A DNA stretch of 64,000 nt from Rhizobium sp. ASV20 (GCF_016429015.1 NZ_JAELTU010000012.1:1-64000), one strand, 5' to 3'; positions 42,257 to 54,295 are shown, counted from the stretch's first letter. The notes: generated from the letters alone by a model not told the origin. A program made the numbers and translations.

Positions 42257-43609
42257 TCAGGCGGCGGTACGCACGCTCGATATGACATCAATCAGGCCGC
42301 CGACAATGCGTTCGATCTGGCTGCGATCGTCACCTTCGGCCATGACACGGATCAATGGCTCGGTGCCGGATGGTCGGATCACCAAGCGGCCATTGCGGGC
42401 AAGCTCGCTTTCGGCATCAGCGATCGCCTTGCGCACCTGGCTGTCTTCCAGCGGTCTGCCGCCGGAAATGCGAACGTTGCGCAGCAATTGCGGAACCGGC
42501 TCGAAACGCCGGCAGATCTCGCTGACCGGCTTGCCTGTGCGCTTCACCGCAGCGAGGATCTGCAGAGCGGCAACGAGACCGTCGCCGGTCGTGCCGTAGT
42601 CGGACAACACGATATGACCGGACTGCTCACCGCCGACATTGAAATTGTTCTGGCGCATGTGCTCGACAACATAGCGGTCGCCGACCGCGGTGCGGGCGAG
42701 CGACATGCCGCGCTCTTCCAGGAAGCGTTCCAGGCCGAGATTGGACATGACTGTCGCAACAATACCGTTGCCGCGCAACAGCTGGCTCTCGGCCCAGCTT
42801 TCGGCGATCGCGGCCATCAGCTGATCGCCATCGATAATCGTACCGGTTTCGTCGACGATGATGACGCGGTCGGCGTCGCCATCGAGCGCAATGCCGATAT
42901 CGGCACGCACTTCATGCACCTTCTTCTGAAGCGCCACCGGACTGGTAGAGCCGCAATTGAGATTGATATTGGTGCCATTCGGTTCATTGCCGATCGTCAC
43001 CACATCAGCGCCCAACTCCCACAGAACGGCGGGCGCTACCTTGTAGGCAGCACCGTTGGCACAATCGATGGCGATCCGCAGCCCCTGCAACGTCACGTCG
43101 CGCGGCAGGGTCCGCTTGGCATGTTCGATATAGCGGTCATGTACGCCGTCAACGCGCTTGGCGCGGCCGATATTCTCGGATTTCACAAGGTGCTCCGACA
43201 TGTCCTTGTCGAGCATATCTTCGATCTGCGTTTCTAGATCGTCGGACAGCTTGTAGCCATCAGGGCCGAAAAGCTTGATGCCGTTGTCCTCGTAAGGATT
43301 GTGCGATGCGGAAATCATCACACCGATATCGGCGCGAAGCGAACGGGTCAGCATCGCCACGGCGGGCGTGGGGATAGGCCCCAGAACGAAGGCATCGACA
43401 CCTGCGGCCGTGAAGCCCGCGACAATCGCGTTCTCCAGCATGTAACCGGAGAGGCGTGTATCTTTCCCGATGACCACGCGATGGCGGTGGCTACCTCGAT
43501 GGAAGATCGTGCCGGCAGCGATACCCACGCGCATGGCAAGATCCGGCGTCATCGGATAGATATTCGATTGACCGCGAATTCCATCGGTCCCGAAATAGCG
43601 ACGTTTCAT
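42257..43609 (-). CDS. glmM: Phosphoglucosamine mutase
   Basis: GlmM, 450 residues, converts glucosamine-6-phosphate to glucosamine-1-phosphate for UDP-GlcNAc, the precursor of peptidoglycan and lipid A. The start [14 protein letters not shown], the phosphoserine loop [14 protein letters not shown], the metal loop [13 protein letters not shown] and the phosphate-binding end [17 protein letters not shown] are all present. It lies downstream of ftsH, as in many bacteria, but a strong terminator separates them. Confidence 0.97.
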   Translation of the reverse strand: MKRRYFGTDGIRGQSNIYPMTPDLAMRVGIAAGTIFHRGSHRHRVVIGKDTRLSGYMLENAIVAGFTAAGVDAFVLGPIPTPAVAMLTRSLRADIGVMISASHNPYEDNGIKLFGPDGYKLSDDLETQIEDMLDKDMSEHLVKSENIGRAKRVDGVHDRYIEHAKRTLPRDVTLQGLRIAIDCANGAAYKVAPAVLWELGADVVTIGNEPNGTNINLNCGSTSPVALQKKVHEVRADIGIALDGDADRVIIVDETGTIIDGDQLMAAIAESWAESQLLRGNGIVATVMSNLGLERFLEERGMSLARTAVGDRYVVEHMRQNNFNVGGEQSGHIVLSDYGTTGDGLVAALQILAAVKRTGKPVSEICRRFEPVPQLLRNVRISGGRPLEDSQVRKAIADAESELARNGRLVIRPSGTEPLIRVMAEGDDRSQIERIVGGLIDVISSVRTAA

Positions 43610-43953
43610 ATGCACTCCTGTCGTTGCGGCACCTGAGGGATGCAGCGGCACCGAAATCGCTGCTCCGAATTCCGGAGGCATTACGAGCATCGACGCTTGT
43701 GGCTCATGCCACAAATTGCTGAAAGCGGCACTTAAATTACCGAGAACGCCTATTACAACCCGTTACCATTAATAAGCACTAAAAAACGTATCGGGAAGCA
43801 ACAGGTAATATTCCGATTTCCCCAATCTCTCCTGCCATAATACTTGATTCCACGGCAGGATTGTCTTCTCGCAGCGTTTGCTCAACCCAAGTGAAAGGGC
43901 CGGCTGCCTCATCGAGGCAGCCGGCCCTTGTTCATTGATTGTGCGAGGCTTTG
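43610..43953. other. ftsH-glmM spacer
   Basis: A 344-bp spacer with the ftsH terminator at one end and presumably a glmM promoter. It also contains a long-loop inverted repeat TCCTGCC (43830-43836) / GGCAGGA (43854-43860). No gene seen. Confidence 0.5.
43895..43929 (-). terminator. Strong terminator of ftsH
   Basis: Perfect 15-bp stem AAGGGCCGGCTGCCT with a 5-nt loop (CATCG), starting 25 bp past the ftsH stop. Stem strength is extreme, although the following T-run is short. Confidence 0.85.
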
Positions 43954-45897
<1,944 letters not shown>

Positions 45898-45956
45898 CGA
45901 ACTCCCCAGCACTGAAACTTCCGCCGCTTGAGCGACGGCATTACTTGATCCCTAAC

Positions 45957-45983
45957 ATAGGGTTGCGCCAAGCCGTTGCCAAG
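45957..45983 (-). promoter_or_regulatory. Candidate sigma-32-type promoter of ftsH
   Basis: On the minus strand CTTGGCA (45977-45983) is followed after 14 nt by CCCTAT (45957-45962), resembling the RpoH pattern CTTGAAA-N13-15-CCCATNT, 60 bp before the ftsH start. ftsH is heat-shock controlled in enterics and rhizobia, which supports but does not prove this. Confidence 0.35.
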
Positions 45984-46013
45984 GCAAACAGCGTCAACAC
46001 ATGTTTTTTACGT

Positions 46014-47345
46014 CTATAGGACCGAAAGCGGCGGCCGCATATAGGCTTGACGGCCAAAAGCGACCGAAAGGCGATCTGCAAACATGAGGTCAAATCGTGT
46101 CAAAAAGCGGTCGAACGGCGCGAGATAAGGTGCAGCCGTCACGTCAAGCGCCATTCCGTCCGGATCCGAGGTGATCCGAGGCATGGCCGCGCGCGCGCGC
46201 CGCACTGCGCCTCTCGGCAAACTCGGCGGAAAAATCGACGCTTCATCCGCGCCGACTGCTCCAACGCAGACAGGTGCCGAACCTTGATTGACCACCTCCA
46301 GACGACCGTCCCAAATACCCCTTGCGCCAGGCAGAAGCGCAAGCGGCTCGATGTTGCGACTTTCCCGCATGAGATAAAGCGCCTCTCGGCGCAGATCGAA
46401 GACAACCCCGCCTGCCGTGCGCCGTCCAGGTACACCGCTCTTCACGAAAACGAGAATGCGGTCCATTGGGTCGCGGCCAGGCCCATAGACTTCACCGCCG
46501 AAGACGGCAGCAAGGTAGGAAAGCGCATATGCGACGACCGCCGCATCCTCCGACAATGCGGCCCGGCGGATCACACAGAGCGCAGCGGCGTGAACAGTCA
46601 CATTTTCGTCCAGCCAAACCGCCGCTCTTGCGGCCAATGCGACACGATTCGCACCATTGTTTGTGGCAAGGGCATCGAGCGGCTGCGCGGCCAGACGCAT
46701 ACGTGTCCGCACGCGTTCGTATCGGGTGTCCTCGTTGCTGGGATCGTCGAGCCAGGATAATCCATGTGCTTCGAGATAGGCGCGGATATCCGCCCGCGTA
46801 CAAGACAGAAACGGTCTGGCGATCCAGATGCGGCGATCAAACAGTATCGCGTCGGCAATGCCCGTGCCGGTCTCGTCCTTCGCCTTGGCACCGCGTGCGC
46901 CCCGCATGGCGAGCGTCTCGCGCTGATCGTCGGCCGTATGCGCCGTAACGATCACATCGGCAGAGATCTCATTCGCGCGGTCGGCCATCAGTTCATAGCG
47001 CGCTTCCCGGGCGGCGGCCATAATACCGCTCGTCGGCTTGTCGCCATCCCAGCGACGGGTGGCATGAGAGATCCCATGTTGAGCGCAGAGTGCGGCGACC
47101 GCCAGCGCTTCATCTGCAGCACCGGCACGCAAACCATGATCGATGGTTATGGCGGAAAGAGTGATATCGGAATGGGGAGAAGAGCGCAGATGCTCGGCAA
47201 GGGCGATCAATAGCCCGGTAGAATCGCTGCCGCCGGAAATGGCGACCAGAATATGAGCAGGCTTCGCGAGCGAATGAAGAAACGCGGCGGCGGCGACTTC
47301 GGGCGCAAGAGTTGCGACATTACCGGTCACAGCGACCTCAGACAT
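46014..47345 (-). CDS. tilS: tRNA(Ile)-lysidine synthetase
   Basis: TilS, 443 residues, ligates lysine to C34 of tRNA-Ile(CAT) so that it reads AUA. The PP-loop ATPase motif is AISGGSDSTGLL, followed by ITIDHGLRAGAADE and TAHTADDQRET, with the tRNA-binding DPSNEDTRYERVRTR. Starts 5 bp after the cpoB stop and is the usual neighbour between tol-pal and ftsH in alphaproteobacteria. Essential in most bacteria. Confidence 0.96.
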   Translation of the reverse strand: MSEVAVTGNVATLAPEVAAAAFLHSLAKPAHILVAISGGSDSTGLLIALAEHLRSSPHSDITLSAITIDHGLRAGAADEALAVAALCAQHGISHATRRWDGDKPTSGIMAAAREARYELMADRANEISADVIVTAHTADDQRETLAMRGARGAKAKDETGTGIADAILFDRRIWIARPFLSCTRADIRAYLEAHGLSWLDDPSNEDTRYERVRTRMRLAAQPLDALATNNGANRVALAARAAVWLDENVTVHAAALCVIRRAALSEDAAVVAYALSYLAAVFGGEVYGPGRDPMDRILVFVKSGVPGRRTAGGVVFDLRREALYLMRESRNIEPLALLPGARGIWDGRLEVVNQGSAPVCVGAVGADEASIFPPSLPRGAVRRARAAMPRITSDPDGMALDVTAAPYLAPFDRFLTRFDLMFADRLSVAFGRQAYMRPPLSVL

Positions 47346-47350
47346 GGCAC

Positions 47351-48361
47351 TCAGCAGGCAAGACGCTTCTGTTCGCTTGCGACCTTGCTGGTAACGGCCT
47401 TGGAAGCCTTCGGGTAGCGTTTACCGACCTCGCGAAGCGTGGCGCAGGCGGTATCCTTGTTGTCGAGCGCGGCAAGCGACATGCCGAGCTTCAGAAGCAT
47501 TTCAGGAGCTTTTTCCGACGTGCTGTACTTCTGATGCGCATTCAGGAAGGTCTTGGCGGCATCATTGTACTTGCCCTGCGAATACAGCGCCTCGCCGAGC
47601 CAGAAATTCGCATCGGCAGACCGCGAGCTGCTGGGGTAACTGTCGATATACTGACGGAACTCCCGTTCGGCGACGCTATAGTCGCCGGACAGGACATGGC
47701 CGTAGGCCGCCTTGTACTGATCGTTTTCGTTGCCGAGCGACGCCGTCTGTGCCCCCGAACCGGCGCTGGGGGCTGCACCGGAACCATTATCGGTTCCGGT
47801 AGACGAACTACCCACTTCGCCGCCGCTCTGATCGAACTGGATCGAGCCGAGCTGCGATGGCGGCTTACCCGTGCTGGAGCCGCGCTGGGGTGCAGCGCCC
47901 GTGTTTTGAGAACCGCTGATGACACCTGCAATGTCATCCTGCTTCCCGCTCGAGCCCTGAGCCGGCACATCGGCCTCGCTCTTCTTCATCGTGCCGCCTG
48001 CCGGCGCACTGCCGCCACGCTTCTCGAGCTGCTGGAAGCGGAATTCATTGTCTTCCTGCGCCTTGCGGATCGTCTCCTGCATTTGCAGCAACTGATAGCT
48101 CATTTCCTCGACGCGGCCGTTCAACTGGCGCATCTGGTCCTCCAGCTGCTGCAGGCGAACCTCGGCATCGCTGTTCTGAACCTTGATGACCGGCGCATTG
48201 CCGTATTGTGCTTGTCTCTGATACGCGTTGTTCGGCGCCGGCTGCGCGGAAGCGTCGCGGCTCCCGAGGTGGATTCCGAACAGCGACAAGGCAGAAGCAT
48301 CGCGCTCACTACCGACAAAGGCAGCGAGACACAGCATGCTCGCCACGACAAGTTTTCTCAT
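47351..48361 (-). CDS. cpoB: Tol-Pal system coordinator CpoB (YbgF)
   Basis: Periplasmic protein, 336 residues, coordinating peptidoglycan synthesis with Tol-driven outer membrane constriction. A signal peptide is followed by a coiled coil (QLEDQMRQLNGRVEEMSYQ), a long low-complexity Gly/Ser/Ala linker, and C-terminal TPR repeats (YKAAYGHVLSGDYSVAEREF, NFWLGEALYSQGKYNDAAKT). Separated from pal by a terminator and followed immediately by tilS. Confidence 0.94.
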   Translation of the reverse strand: MRKLVVASMLCLAAFVGSERDASALSLFGIHLGSRDASAQPAPNNAYQRQAQYGNAPVIKVQNSDAEVRLQQLEDQMRQLNGRVEEMSYQLLQMQETIRKAQEDNEFRFQQLEKRGGSAPAGGTMKKSEADVPAQGSSGKQDDIAGVISGSQNTGAAPQRGSSTGKPPSQLGSIQFDQSGGEVGSSSTGTDNGSGAAPSAGSGAQTASLGNENDQYKAAYGHVLSGDYSVAEREFRQYIDSYPSSSRSADANFWLGEALYSQGKYNDAAKTFLNAHQKYSTSEKAPEMLLKLGMSLAALDNKDTACATLREVGKRYPKASKAVTSKVASEQKRLAC

Positions 48362-48470
48362 ATGGATCGTCCTGTCTCATTGATTCTTCGGGCCAGGGGC
48401 TCGAACAGGAGATTTTTACAATTGCTCTCAAAAAGCAACGGAGTTCGGCCAAAGTGTGGTCAAAAAAACA

Positions 48471-48493
48471 AAGGCGGCCGCAAGGACCGCCTT
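48471..48493 (-). terminator. Terminator of pal
   Basis: Stem AAGGCGG / CCGCCTT with a 9-nt loop, followed on the minus strand by TGTTTTTTTGACC, 28 bp beyond the pal stop. Confidence 0.85.
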
Positions 48494-48520
48494 ATGCATT
48501 TCGACGGGCCACTTGACCTA

Positions 48521-49057
48521 TCAGGAACCGGCGCCGTTGAGCACGGTAACAGCACGACGGTTCTGCGACCAGCAGGAGATGTCGTCGCAGGTCGCGACCG
48601 GGCGTTCCTTGCCGTAGGAGATCGTCTTCATGCGCTTGGCCGGAACGCCGCGCGAAGCGAGATAGTCCTTGGCAGCAGCCGCACGGCGAGCGCCGAGAGC
48701 AAGGTTGTATTCGCGCGTACCGCGTTCGTCGGCATGGCCTTCGACGGTGATTGCGTAGTTCGGATAGCGAGCGAGCCACTGAGCCTGACGATCAAGCGTC
48801 TGGGCGGCATCGGCGCGGATCGAGGTGCTGTCCGTGTCGAAGAAGATGCGGTCGCCAACGTTGACGGTAAAGTCCTGCGGCGAGCCAGGAGTAGCGGCGC
48901 CGGCACCACCGTTCAGGCCAAGCCCGTTGGCATCATTCGGCAGACCCTTCTTGGAGGCGCAGCCAGCCAGAGAAAGGCCGACGAAAAGCGCGATCATGAT
49001 CGGGTTGCGAGCGAGGTTCTGCATATGGCCAACGGCCGGGGTTGCGATGCGGCTCAT
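48521..49057 (-). CDS. pal: Peptidoglycan-associated lipoprotein Pal
   Basis: Outer-membrane lipoprotein of 178 residues. The lipobox is SLAGC with Cys near residue 33. The OmpA-like peptidoglycan-binding domain contains IFFDTDSTSIRADAAQTLDR, the signature VEGHADERGTREYNLALG and the end QNRRAVTVL. It anchors the outer membrane to the cell wall and binds TolB. Last gene of the tol cluster before a terminator. Confidence 0.97.
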   Translation of the reverse strand: MSRIATPAVGHMQNLARNPIMIALFVGLSLAGCASKKGLPNDANGLGLNGGAGAATPGSPQDFTVNVGDRIFFDTDSTSIRADAAQTLDRQAQWLARYPNYAITVEGHADERGTREYNLALGARRAAAAKDYLASRGVPAKRMKTISYGKERPVATCDDISCWSQNRRAVTVLNGAGS

Positions 49058-49209
49058 TGCCGGTCTCTCCTTAAGTCTTTATCAGGGTTGCCAGACTGTA
49101 ACCGGGTTCGGTTAATCCGATTCCAACGAATATGGTTAATGATGTCCTAAAATTGTCCGGAAACGGTCCACTCACAGGACTTTGCGGCGATAAAGTGGCG
49201 AACCCTCTA

Positions 49210-50514
49210 TTACTCGAGCAAGGGTGACCAGGCCGGGTCGGAACCAAAGCCCGGAGTCGGGATCTTCTGCTCGTTGTAGCCGGTCAGATCGATCGAGTAG
49301 AGTTGCGGACCACCCGAGCCGGCAGGCTGACGGAAGAACATGATGACACGGCCGTTCGGAGCCCAGGTCGGGCCTTCGTTGTGGAAGCCGGTGGTCAGCA
49401 GGCGCTCGCCCGAACCATCGGTCTTCATGACGCCGATAGAGAAGGTGCCGCCGGACTGCTTGGTGAAGGCGATAAGATCGCCGCGCGGCGACCAGACCGG
49501 CGTGGAGTAGGTGCCATCGCCGAACGATACACGGCGCTGGTTGGAGCCGTCAGCATTCATCACGTAGATCTGCGGCTTGCCGCCACGATCGCTGGCAAAG
49601 GCGATCTGCGTGCCGTCAGGCGAGTAGGAAGGCGAGGTATCGATCGCCGCCGTCGAGGTCAAACGAGTTGTCGTGCGCGAACGCAGGTCCATCGTGTAGA
49701 TGTTGGCGTTACCTTCCTGCTGAAGGCTCATGATGACGCGCTGGCCATCCGGCGAGAAGCGCGGCGAGAAAGTCATCCCCGGGAAGTTGCCAACCAGCTC
49801 GCGCTGACCCGTCTGCAGCTGCAGCAGATAGACGCGCGGCTGCTGATTGGCGAAGGACATGTACGCCACTTCCTGCCGGTTCGGCGAGAAACGCGGCGTC
49901 AGCACGAGATCGCTGCCGTCGGTCAGCATGCGAACATTGGCGCCGTCCTGATCCATGATGGCAAGCTGCGTCTTGCGAGCCGTCTTCGGGCCGCTTTCGG
50001 CGACGAAAACAACGCGGGTATCGAAGTAGCCCTTTTCGCCGGTGATCTTCTGATAGATCGCATCGGCGATGATATGGGCGACGCGGCGCCAGTTATCCGG
50101 CTGCGCGTAGAATTGCTGACCGATCATCTGGCTGTTGCCGAACGTGTCCCACAGGCGGAATTCGGCGCGGAGACGGCCGCCTTCCTGCGTCACGCGGCCC
50201 GTCACCAGCGCCTGCGCATTGATCGCGGTCCAGTCGGTAAAGCGCGGGGTCGAATCCGGATTGCTGATCTTCTCGATGAAGGCCTGCTTGTTGATCGGGG
50301 CGAACAGGCCGGAGCGCTGCAGGTCGGCGGCAATCACGCCCGAGATCTGCGGACCGAGACTGTCATTCGACAGAAGATCGGTGATCGCGATCGGCATGGG
50401 CTGGACATTGCCCTTGTTGATGTTGAGCTCGACCACGGCATAGGCCGGAGTGGCGAAGGCTGCCGTCAGGCCCGCCAGCACCAGCAGGAGACGAACGAGG
50501 GAGTTTCTGATCAT
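49210..50514 (-). CDS. tolB: Tol-Pal system beta-propeller protein TolB
   Basis: Periplasmic TolB, 434 residues. A signal peptide ([20 protein letters not shown]) is followed by the N-terminal domain and a six-bladed beta-propeller with repeated SPDGxxI-type units ([47 protein letters not shown]). It shuttles between Pal and TolA. Start ATG 50514 fits the signal peptide; a 7-residue longer in-frame start exists. Confidence 0.97.
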   Translation of the reverse strand: MIRNSLVRLLLVLAGLTAAFATPAYAVVELNINKGNVQPMPIAITDLLSNDSLGPQISGVIAADLQRSGLFAPINKQAFIEKISNPDSTPRFTDWTAINAQALVTGRVTQEGGRLRAEFRLWDTFGNSQMIGQQFYAQPDNWRRVAHIIADAIYQKITGEKGYFDTRVVFVAESGPKTARKTQLAIMDQDGANVRMLTDGSDLVLTPRFSPNRQEVAYMSFANQQPRVYLLQLQTGQRELVGNFPGMTFSPRFSPDGQRVIMSLQQEGNANIYTMDLRSRTTTRLTSTAAIDTSPSYSPDGTQIAFASDRGGKPQIYVMNADGSNQRRVSFGDGTYSTPVWSPRGDLIAFTKQSGGTFSIGVMKTDGSGERLLTTGFHNEGPTWAPNGRVIMFFRQPAGSGGPQLYSIDLTGYNEQKIPTPGFGSDPAWSPLLE

Positions 50515-50534
50515 ATGTGCCAAGCCTTTCAGCA

Positions 50535-50975
50535 TTAAAGCGCCATGTCGCCGGGTTCGAAGTTCAAAACAACTCCGACCGAACTAGTTTCATTGTCGAA
50601 TTGAGCCCGTGGCAGACCCGTGAAAGGCGCCGCCCTGAGGAGAGCACGCACCGCACTTGCCGCCACAATTTTTTGGGTCTTTTCCGGACCGCCGCGCGCA
50701 ACGACTTCCGGTTGACCCATAATGTTTCCATCGCGATCGAGCTTCATGTGGACCTGAACATGAACCGCGTTCACGCCGGGCAGGTCCATCGGGCGGAGCC
50801 AGCTCCTCGTAACCTTGTCGCGGATACTATCTGCAGCCGCATGCTCAAGCTGACGTTCACCAGCGCCGTTCGCATACTGGGCTGACGCCGATCCCGCGAA
50901 CATGACAGCCAGGGCCATGAGCAACGACGGGGCGATACGCGGACAGTGGTTCGTCGAATGCTGCATTCCCCGCAT
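50535..50975 (-). CDS. Secreted TolA domain III-like protein between tolA and tolB
   Basis: A 146-residue exported protein with a signal peptide ([17 protein letters not shown]) and a domain clearly related to the C-terminus of TolA encoded just upstream: [18 protein letters not shown] parallels VKVHFKLDKSGQIVGQPE-like sequence, and [18 protein letters not shown] parallels AAVRAVLRAQSEF. It lacks the membrane anchor and stalk. ATG 50975 overlaps the tolA stop (TGATG), indicating coupling. It may compete with or replace TolA in contacting TolB. Confidence 0.85.
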   Translation of the reverse strand: MRGMQHSTNHCPRIAPSLLMALAVMFAGSASAQYANGAGERQLEHAAADSIRDKVTRSWLRPMDLPGVNAVHVQVHMKLDRDGNIMGQPEVVARGGPEKTQKIVAASAVRALLRAAPFTGLPRAQFDNETSSVGVVLNFEPGDMAL

Positions 50976-52207
50976 CACATCCCCAGATCCGCTGCGCTGA
51001 AGTTGACGACGACTTCCTGCCAGTCGTCATACTTATCCGCCGGAAGAATCGTCATGAACTCCGATTGCGCGCGCAGGACCGCGCGTACGGCAGCGGATTG
51101 CATGGCACCCTGTGTCGAAGCCGGTCCGCCGCTCGTCGTCGCCTCAGGCTGACCAACGATCTGCCCGGATTTGTCGAGCTTGAAGTGCACCTTGATTCGA
51201 ACGTCGCCCGCGCCCTCAAGTCCGGGAGGAAGGTTCCAGTACTTCTGGATCAGGTCACGCAAGCCGTCCTGTTGGCTCTGGCTAAGCTTGCCTGCGCCGA
51301 GCGATTTCATCCCGCCGCGCGAAGCAACCTGGGTATCCGCACCGGCAGAAGCCTGCTTGGACGAGCGTGCCGCACCGCCCTTCGACGATGTATTGTTCAA
51401 AACGTTGGCAATCTCATCGGCGAGACCATCATCCAGTCCCTTGTTTGAGGCTTTGGCAGTCTGGCGCTTCTTGTCCGCATCCTTCTTGCCGTCGTCGTTG
51501 GATGTGGTCTTGCTGGTGCTCTGCGTGGTCGTCTTGTCCGTCGGCTTGGCGTCGGCCACCTTCACGTCCGGCTTGGGCACCGGCTTGACTTCGGGCTTCT
51601 GTTCGGCGGTCTTGGGCGGCGTCGGCTGCGGCTTTATGTCCGGTACGGGGACATTGTTCGGCAACTGGATTTCAGCCTGCTCCGTCGGCTGTTGAGCCGG
51701 TGGCGGAGTCGGCGTCGCATCGGCCTTCGGAGTGGGAGGCGTCGGATCGGTCTTAGGCGTCGGAGTGGGCGTCACATCCGGCTTCTGCTGCGGAACAGCA
51801 GCCACTTCCTTCGGCGCAGCCTCGGTGTCCTTCTGCTCCACTGTCTTCACGTCGTTCGGACGCGGATCATTCTGCGGAACGGGTGCATCCACCTTCTTCG
51901 GCGCCAATGCCGCCGTATCGCTCTCCGGCCGCTGGGTCGGCACGACAGGGTTCTTGATATCCACCTTGTTCTCGCCAACGTTCTGGGCGTTGGCGACCTG
52001 ATCCTGCTTCGTAGTCTGCTTGCGCGAGACGTGGTCCGTTACCGGCGCCTTCTTCTCACCCTGCTGGAGCTGGTCTGCCGGTACGATATCGACATCCATC
52101 GCCGTGCTTTCCGGCGTCTCCAGAGGCGCCGGCGCACTCAGCGTCACCATGGCGCCGATTAGCACCAGGACGTGAAAGATCGCAGATGTGGCAAGACTAC
52201 GCTTCAT
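50975..52207 (-). CDS. tolA: Cell envelope integrity protein TolA
   Basis: Inner-membrane TolA, 410 residues: one N-terminal membrane helix (AIFHVLVLIGAMVTLSAP), a long periplasmic stalk rich in Pro, Lys, Thr and Gln (about residues 60-290, PTPTPKTDPTPPTPKAD-type repeats rather than the Ala-rich enteric helix), and a C-terminal TolA/TonB-like domain (LRDLIQKYWNLPPG). It transmits TolQR energy to TolB-Pal. Overlaps the next gene by one base. Confidence 0.93.
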   Translation of the reverse strand: MKRSLATSAIFHVLVLIGAMVTLSAPAPLETPESTAMDVDIVPADQLQQGEKKAPVTDHVSRKQTTKQDQVANAQNVGENKVDIKNPVVPTQRPESDTAALAPKKVDAPVPQNDPRPNDVKTVEQKDTEAAPKEVAAVPQQKPDVTPTPTPKTDPTPPTPKADATPTPPPAQQPTEQAEIQLPNNVPVPDIKPQPTPPKTAEQKPEVKPVPKPDVKVADAKPTDKTTTQSTSKTTSNDDGKKDADKKRQTAKASNKGLDDGLADEIANVLNNTSSKGGAARSSKQASAGADTQVASRGGMKSLGAGKLSQSQQDGLRDLIQKYWNLPPGLEGAGDVRIKVHFKLDKSGQIVGQPEATTSGGPASTQGAMQSAAVRAVLRAQSEFMTILPADKYDDWQEVVVNFSAADLGM

Positions 52208-52216
52208 GGCGATTCG

Positions 52217-52675
52217 TCAGTGGTCCGTTATCTGCTGCGTTACGAGGCCGATATTCTTGTAACCGGCTTCCTGGATGCGCGACATGACGTCGGCAATCAC
52301 GCCATAGGGCGCCTTGCCATCGCCACGCACGAAAATGCGTTCGTTGTAGCCGGTCGTCGCGATCGCCTGCAGCTTGGCGGCGATCTCGGCCACGTCGATC
52401 TGGGTCTCCTGCAGGAAGACCTGGCCGTCGGCCTTGATCGAGATTGTGATGGGTTGGGTCTGGGCGTTGAGCGCGCCTGCCTGCGTCTGCGGCAGGTCGA
52501 TCGGCACACCCGACGTCATCATCGGCGCTGCAACCATGAAAATGATCAGCAGAACGAGCATGACGTCGACCAGCGGCGTTACGTTGATATCGGCGATCGG
52601 ACCGCCGCGGCCACCGCCACGACGACCACCCCGACGGCCACCGCCGCCGCCCTTGCCTCCAACAGACATTGCCAT
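52217..52675 (-). CDS. tolR: Biopolymer transport protein TolR
   Basis: ExbD/TolR family, 152 residues. After a Gly/Arg-rich cytoplasmic start comes the single membrane helix with the conserved proton-channel Asp: INVTPLVDVMLVLLIIFMV, then a periplasmic domain. Works with TolQ as the proton-driven motor. The Gly/Arg-rich N-terminus (GGKGGGGGRRGGRRGG) is longer than in enterics. Confidence 0.96.
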   Translation of the reverse strand: MAMSVGGKGGGGGRRGGRRGGGRGGPIADINVTPLVDVMLVLLIIFMVAAPMMTSGVPIDLPQTQAGALNAQTQPITISIKADGQVFLQETQIDVAEIAAKLQAIATTGYNERIFVRGDGKAPYGVIADVMSRIQEAGYKNIGLVTQQITDH

Positions 52676-52702
52676 ATGAGCTACTCCGGTTCTGTCCGCG
52701 AC

Positions 52703-53425
52703 TTACTGCGCTGCCTGGCGCGGCTGCAGCTTCTCATCGATCTGGCGCGAAAGGATGGCGGAGAATTCATCCGCAAAGCCTTCCATGCGCCCCGAAAGCT
52801 TGCCGGCATCGCCAGAGAACTTGTTGTAGGCGATAACGGCGGGAATAGCGGCGACCAGACCGATGGCAGTCGCAAGCAGCGCTTCGGCGATACCCGGCGC
52901 AACGACCGCGAGGTTGGTCGACTTCGAACCAGCGATAGCCTGGAACGAGGTCATGATACCGACGACCGTACCGAACAGACCGATAAACGGGCCGGCGGAG
53001 CCGATGGTCGCGAGCGATGCGAGACGGGCGGTCAGATGCTCCGACTCACGCGCCAGCGTCACGTCCATGGCGCGATCTATACGCATCTGCAGGCCGATCG
53101 GTGAACGCGCACCGCGCTCGAACGACTTCTTCCATTCCCGCATGGCCGAGACGAAGATGGCGCTGAGGCCAGTGTTGTTGCGCTCCGAAAGCGTACGGTA
53201 AAGTTCTTCGAGCGACTGGCCAGACCAGAAGACCTGCTCGAACTGATCGAATTGCCGGCGCGCTCGCGCATAGCTCAGATACTTGTCGATGACGATCGCC
53301 CAAGTCCAAACGGACGCGGCCAGAAGGCCGATCATGACGAGCTTGACCACCAGGCCCGCCTGCATGAAGAGCGACCAGAGCGTGATGTCCGGTGTGGTGG
53401 CCGCTGCCAATGCTACTTGTTCCAT
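52703..53425 (-). CDS. tolQ: Tol-Pal system proton channel TolQ
   Basis: MotA/TolQ/ExbB proton-channel protein, 240 residues with three membrane helices. The conserved second and third helices are visible in SAGPFIGLFGTVVGIMTSF and GIAEALLATAIGLVAAIPAV. First gene of tolQ-tolR-tolA. A GC-rich hairpin lies 25 nt upstream of its start. Confidence 0.97.
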   Translation of the reverse strand: MEQVALAAATTPDITLWSLFMQAGLVVKLVMIGLLAASVWTWAIVIDKYLSYARARRQFDQFEQVFWSGQSLEELYRTLSERNNTGLSAIFVSAMREWKKSFERGARSPIGLQMRIDRAMDVTLARESEHLTARLASLATIGSAGPFIGLFGTVVGIMTSFQAIAGSKSTNLAVVAPGIAEALLATAIGLVAAIPAVIAYNKFSGDAGKLSGRMEGFADEFSAILSRQIDEKLQPRQAAQ

Positions 53426-53839
53426 TGATCCAAAATCCCCGAATCCAAACGCCCGGCGCTAGACCGGGCGGCTAAAAGTGATCTCACAAGAAATGTTTGG
53501 CAGCCGCCGCTGAACGCCCTGGTCAAGCCTTCCAAGCTTACAATTGCCTTCTTGCCGTCAAATTTGGTCAAAGGAAGGCGTGCACCGCACAAACTCCGAC
53601 TAAAGCAGTAAGACACTATTATGGTTAAAAGAATGTTAGCGTCGAACCATGAAGGATTTAGCGGCGGCGAAGGCTATTCTAGCTCCCGGGAAGAACTGAC
53701 CGGACGAAACCGGCGACAAACGCAGACATGACTTGCGCGGAAATTCCTTCACATAAAACTCAAGTTTTGGCAAGCACCCTCCGGCAATTGGTCATATCTT
53801 TGCGCGCCGCCGATGGTTCCCGCCCATCAAAACACCTTG
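53426..53839. other. tolQ upstream region
   Basis: A 414-bp spacer between ybgC and tolQ with no recognisable gene. It contains a perfect hairpin CGCCCGG-N7-CCGGGCG at 53450-53470 just before tolQ. The length suggests that tolQ has its own promoter here and is not simply co-transcribed with ybgC. Confidence 0.5.
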
Positions 53840-54295
53840 CTAGCCAGCGGATTCCGATGCCGTCAGCATCTGCGCAGCGAGCTTTTCCGGCAACCGGCGC
53901 GGCCGTCCTTTGGCATTGATCACTGCGATGATAACCTTGGCGGCGATCAGCAAAGTATCATCGCGACGTATTTCCTGGGACAATACCATCTTCGCGCCGC
54001 CGGCTTTCTCGGTGACGGTCCGGATCGTCAGCACGTCATCCATGCGCGCCGGCCCCTTGAAGTCGATCTCCATGCGATGAACGACGAAAACCAGTCCCTC
54101 TTCGTCTGCATTCAGCAGCTCACGCTGTTCCACACCGAGACAGCGCAGATAGTCGGTGCGGCCGCGCTCGAGGAAATGCAGGTAGCGCGCGTGATAGACG
54201 AGCCCGGAAAAATCCGTATCCTCATAGTAGACTCGCTGCACCAGCCGGTGGCTTCCGGCTTCCAGTTCCCCAGCTATCAGAAAGGGGCTGTTCAT
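53840..54295 (-). CDS. ybgC: Tol-Pal associated acyl-CoA thioesterase YbgC
   Basis: Hot-dog fold thioesterase of about 151 residues, the usual first gene of tol-pal clusters; cleaves short- or long-chain acyl-CoA at the inner membrane. The 4HBT motif is clear: RVYYEDTDFSGLVYHARYLH with the catalytic Asp, then FLERGRTDYLRCLG. ATG 54295 gives normal length; an in-frame ATG at 54373 would add 26 residues unlike the family and has a poorly spaced ribosome site. Confidence 0.92.
   Translation of the reverse strand: MNSPFLIAGELEAGSHRLVQRVYYEDTDFSGLVYHARYLHFLERGRTDYLRCLGVEQRELLNADEEGLVFVVHRMEIDFKGPARMDDVLTIRTVTEKAGGAKMVLSQEIRRDDTLLIAAKVIIAVINAKGRPRRLPEKLAAQMLTASESAG

Noticed and set aside
47312..49150. 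612-codon plus-strand frame over cpoB and pal
   Set aside because: Antisense to two recognised tol-pal genes and crosses a terminator; no protein pattern.
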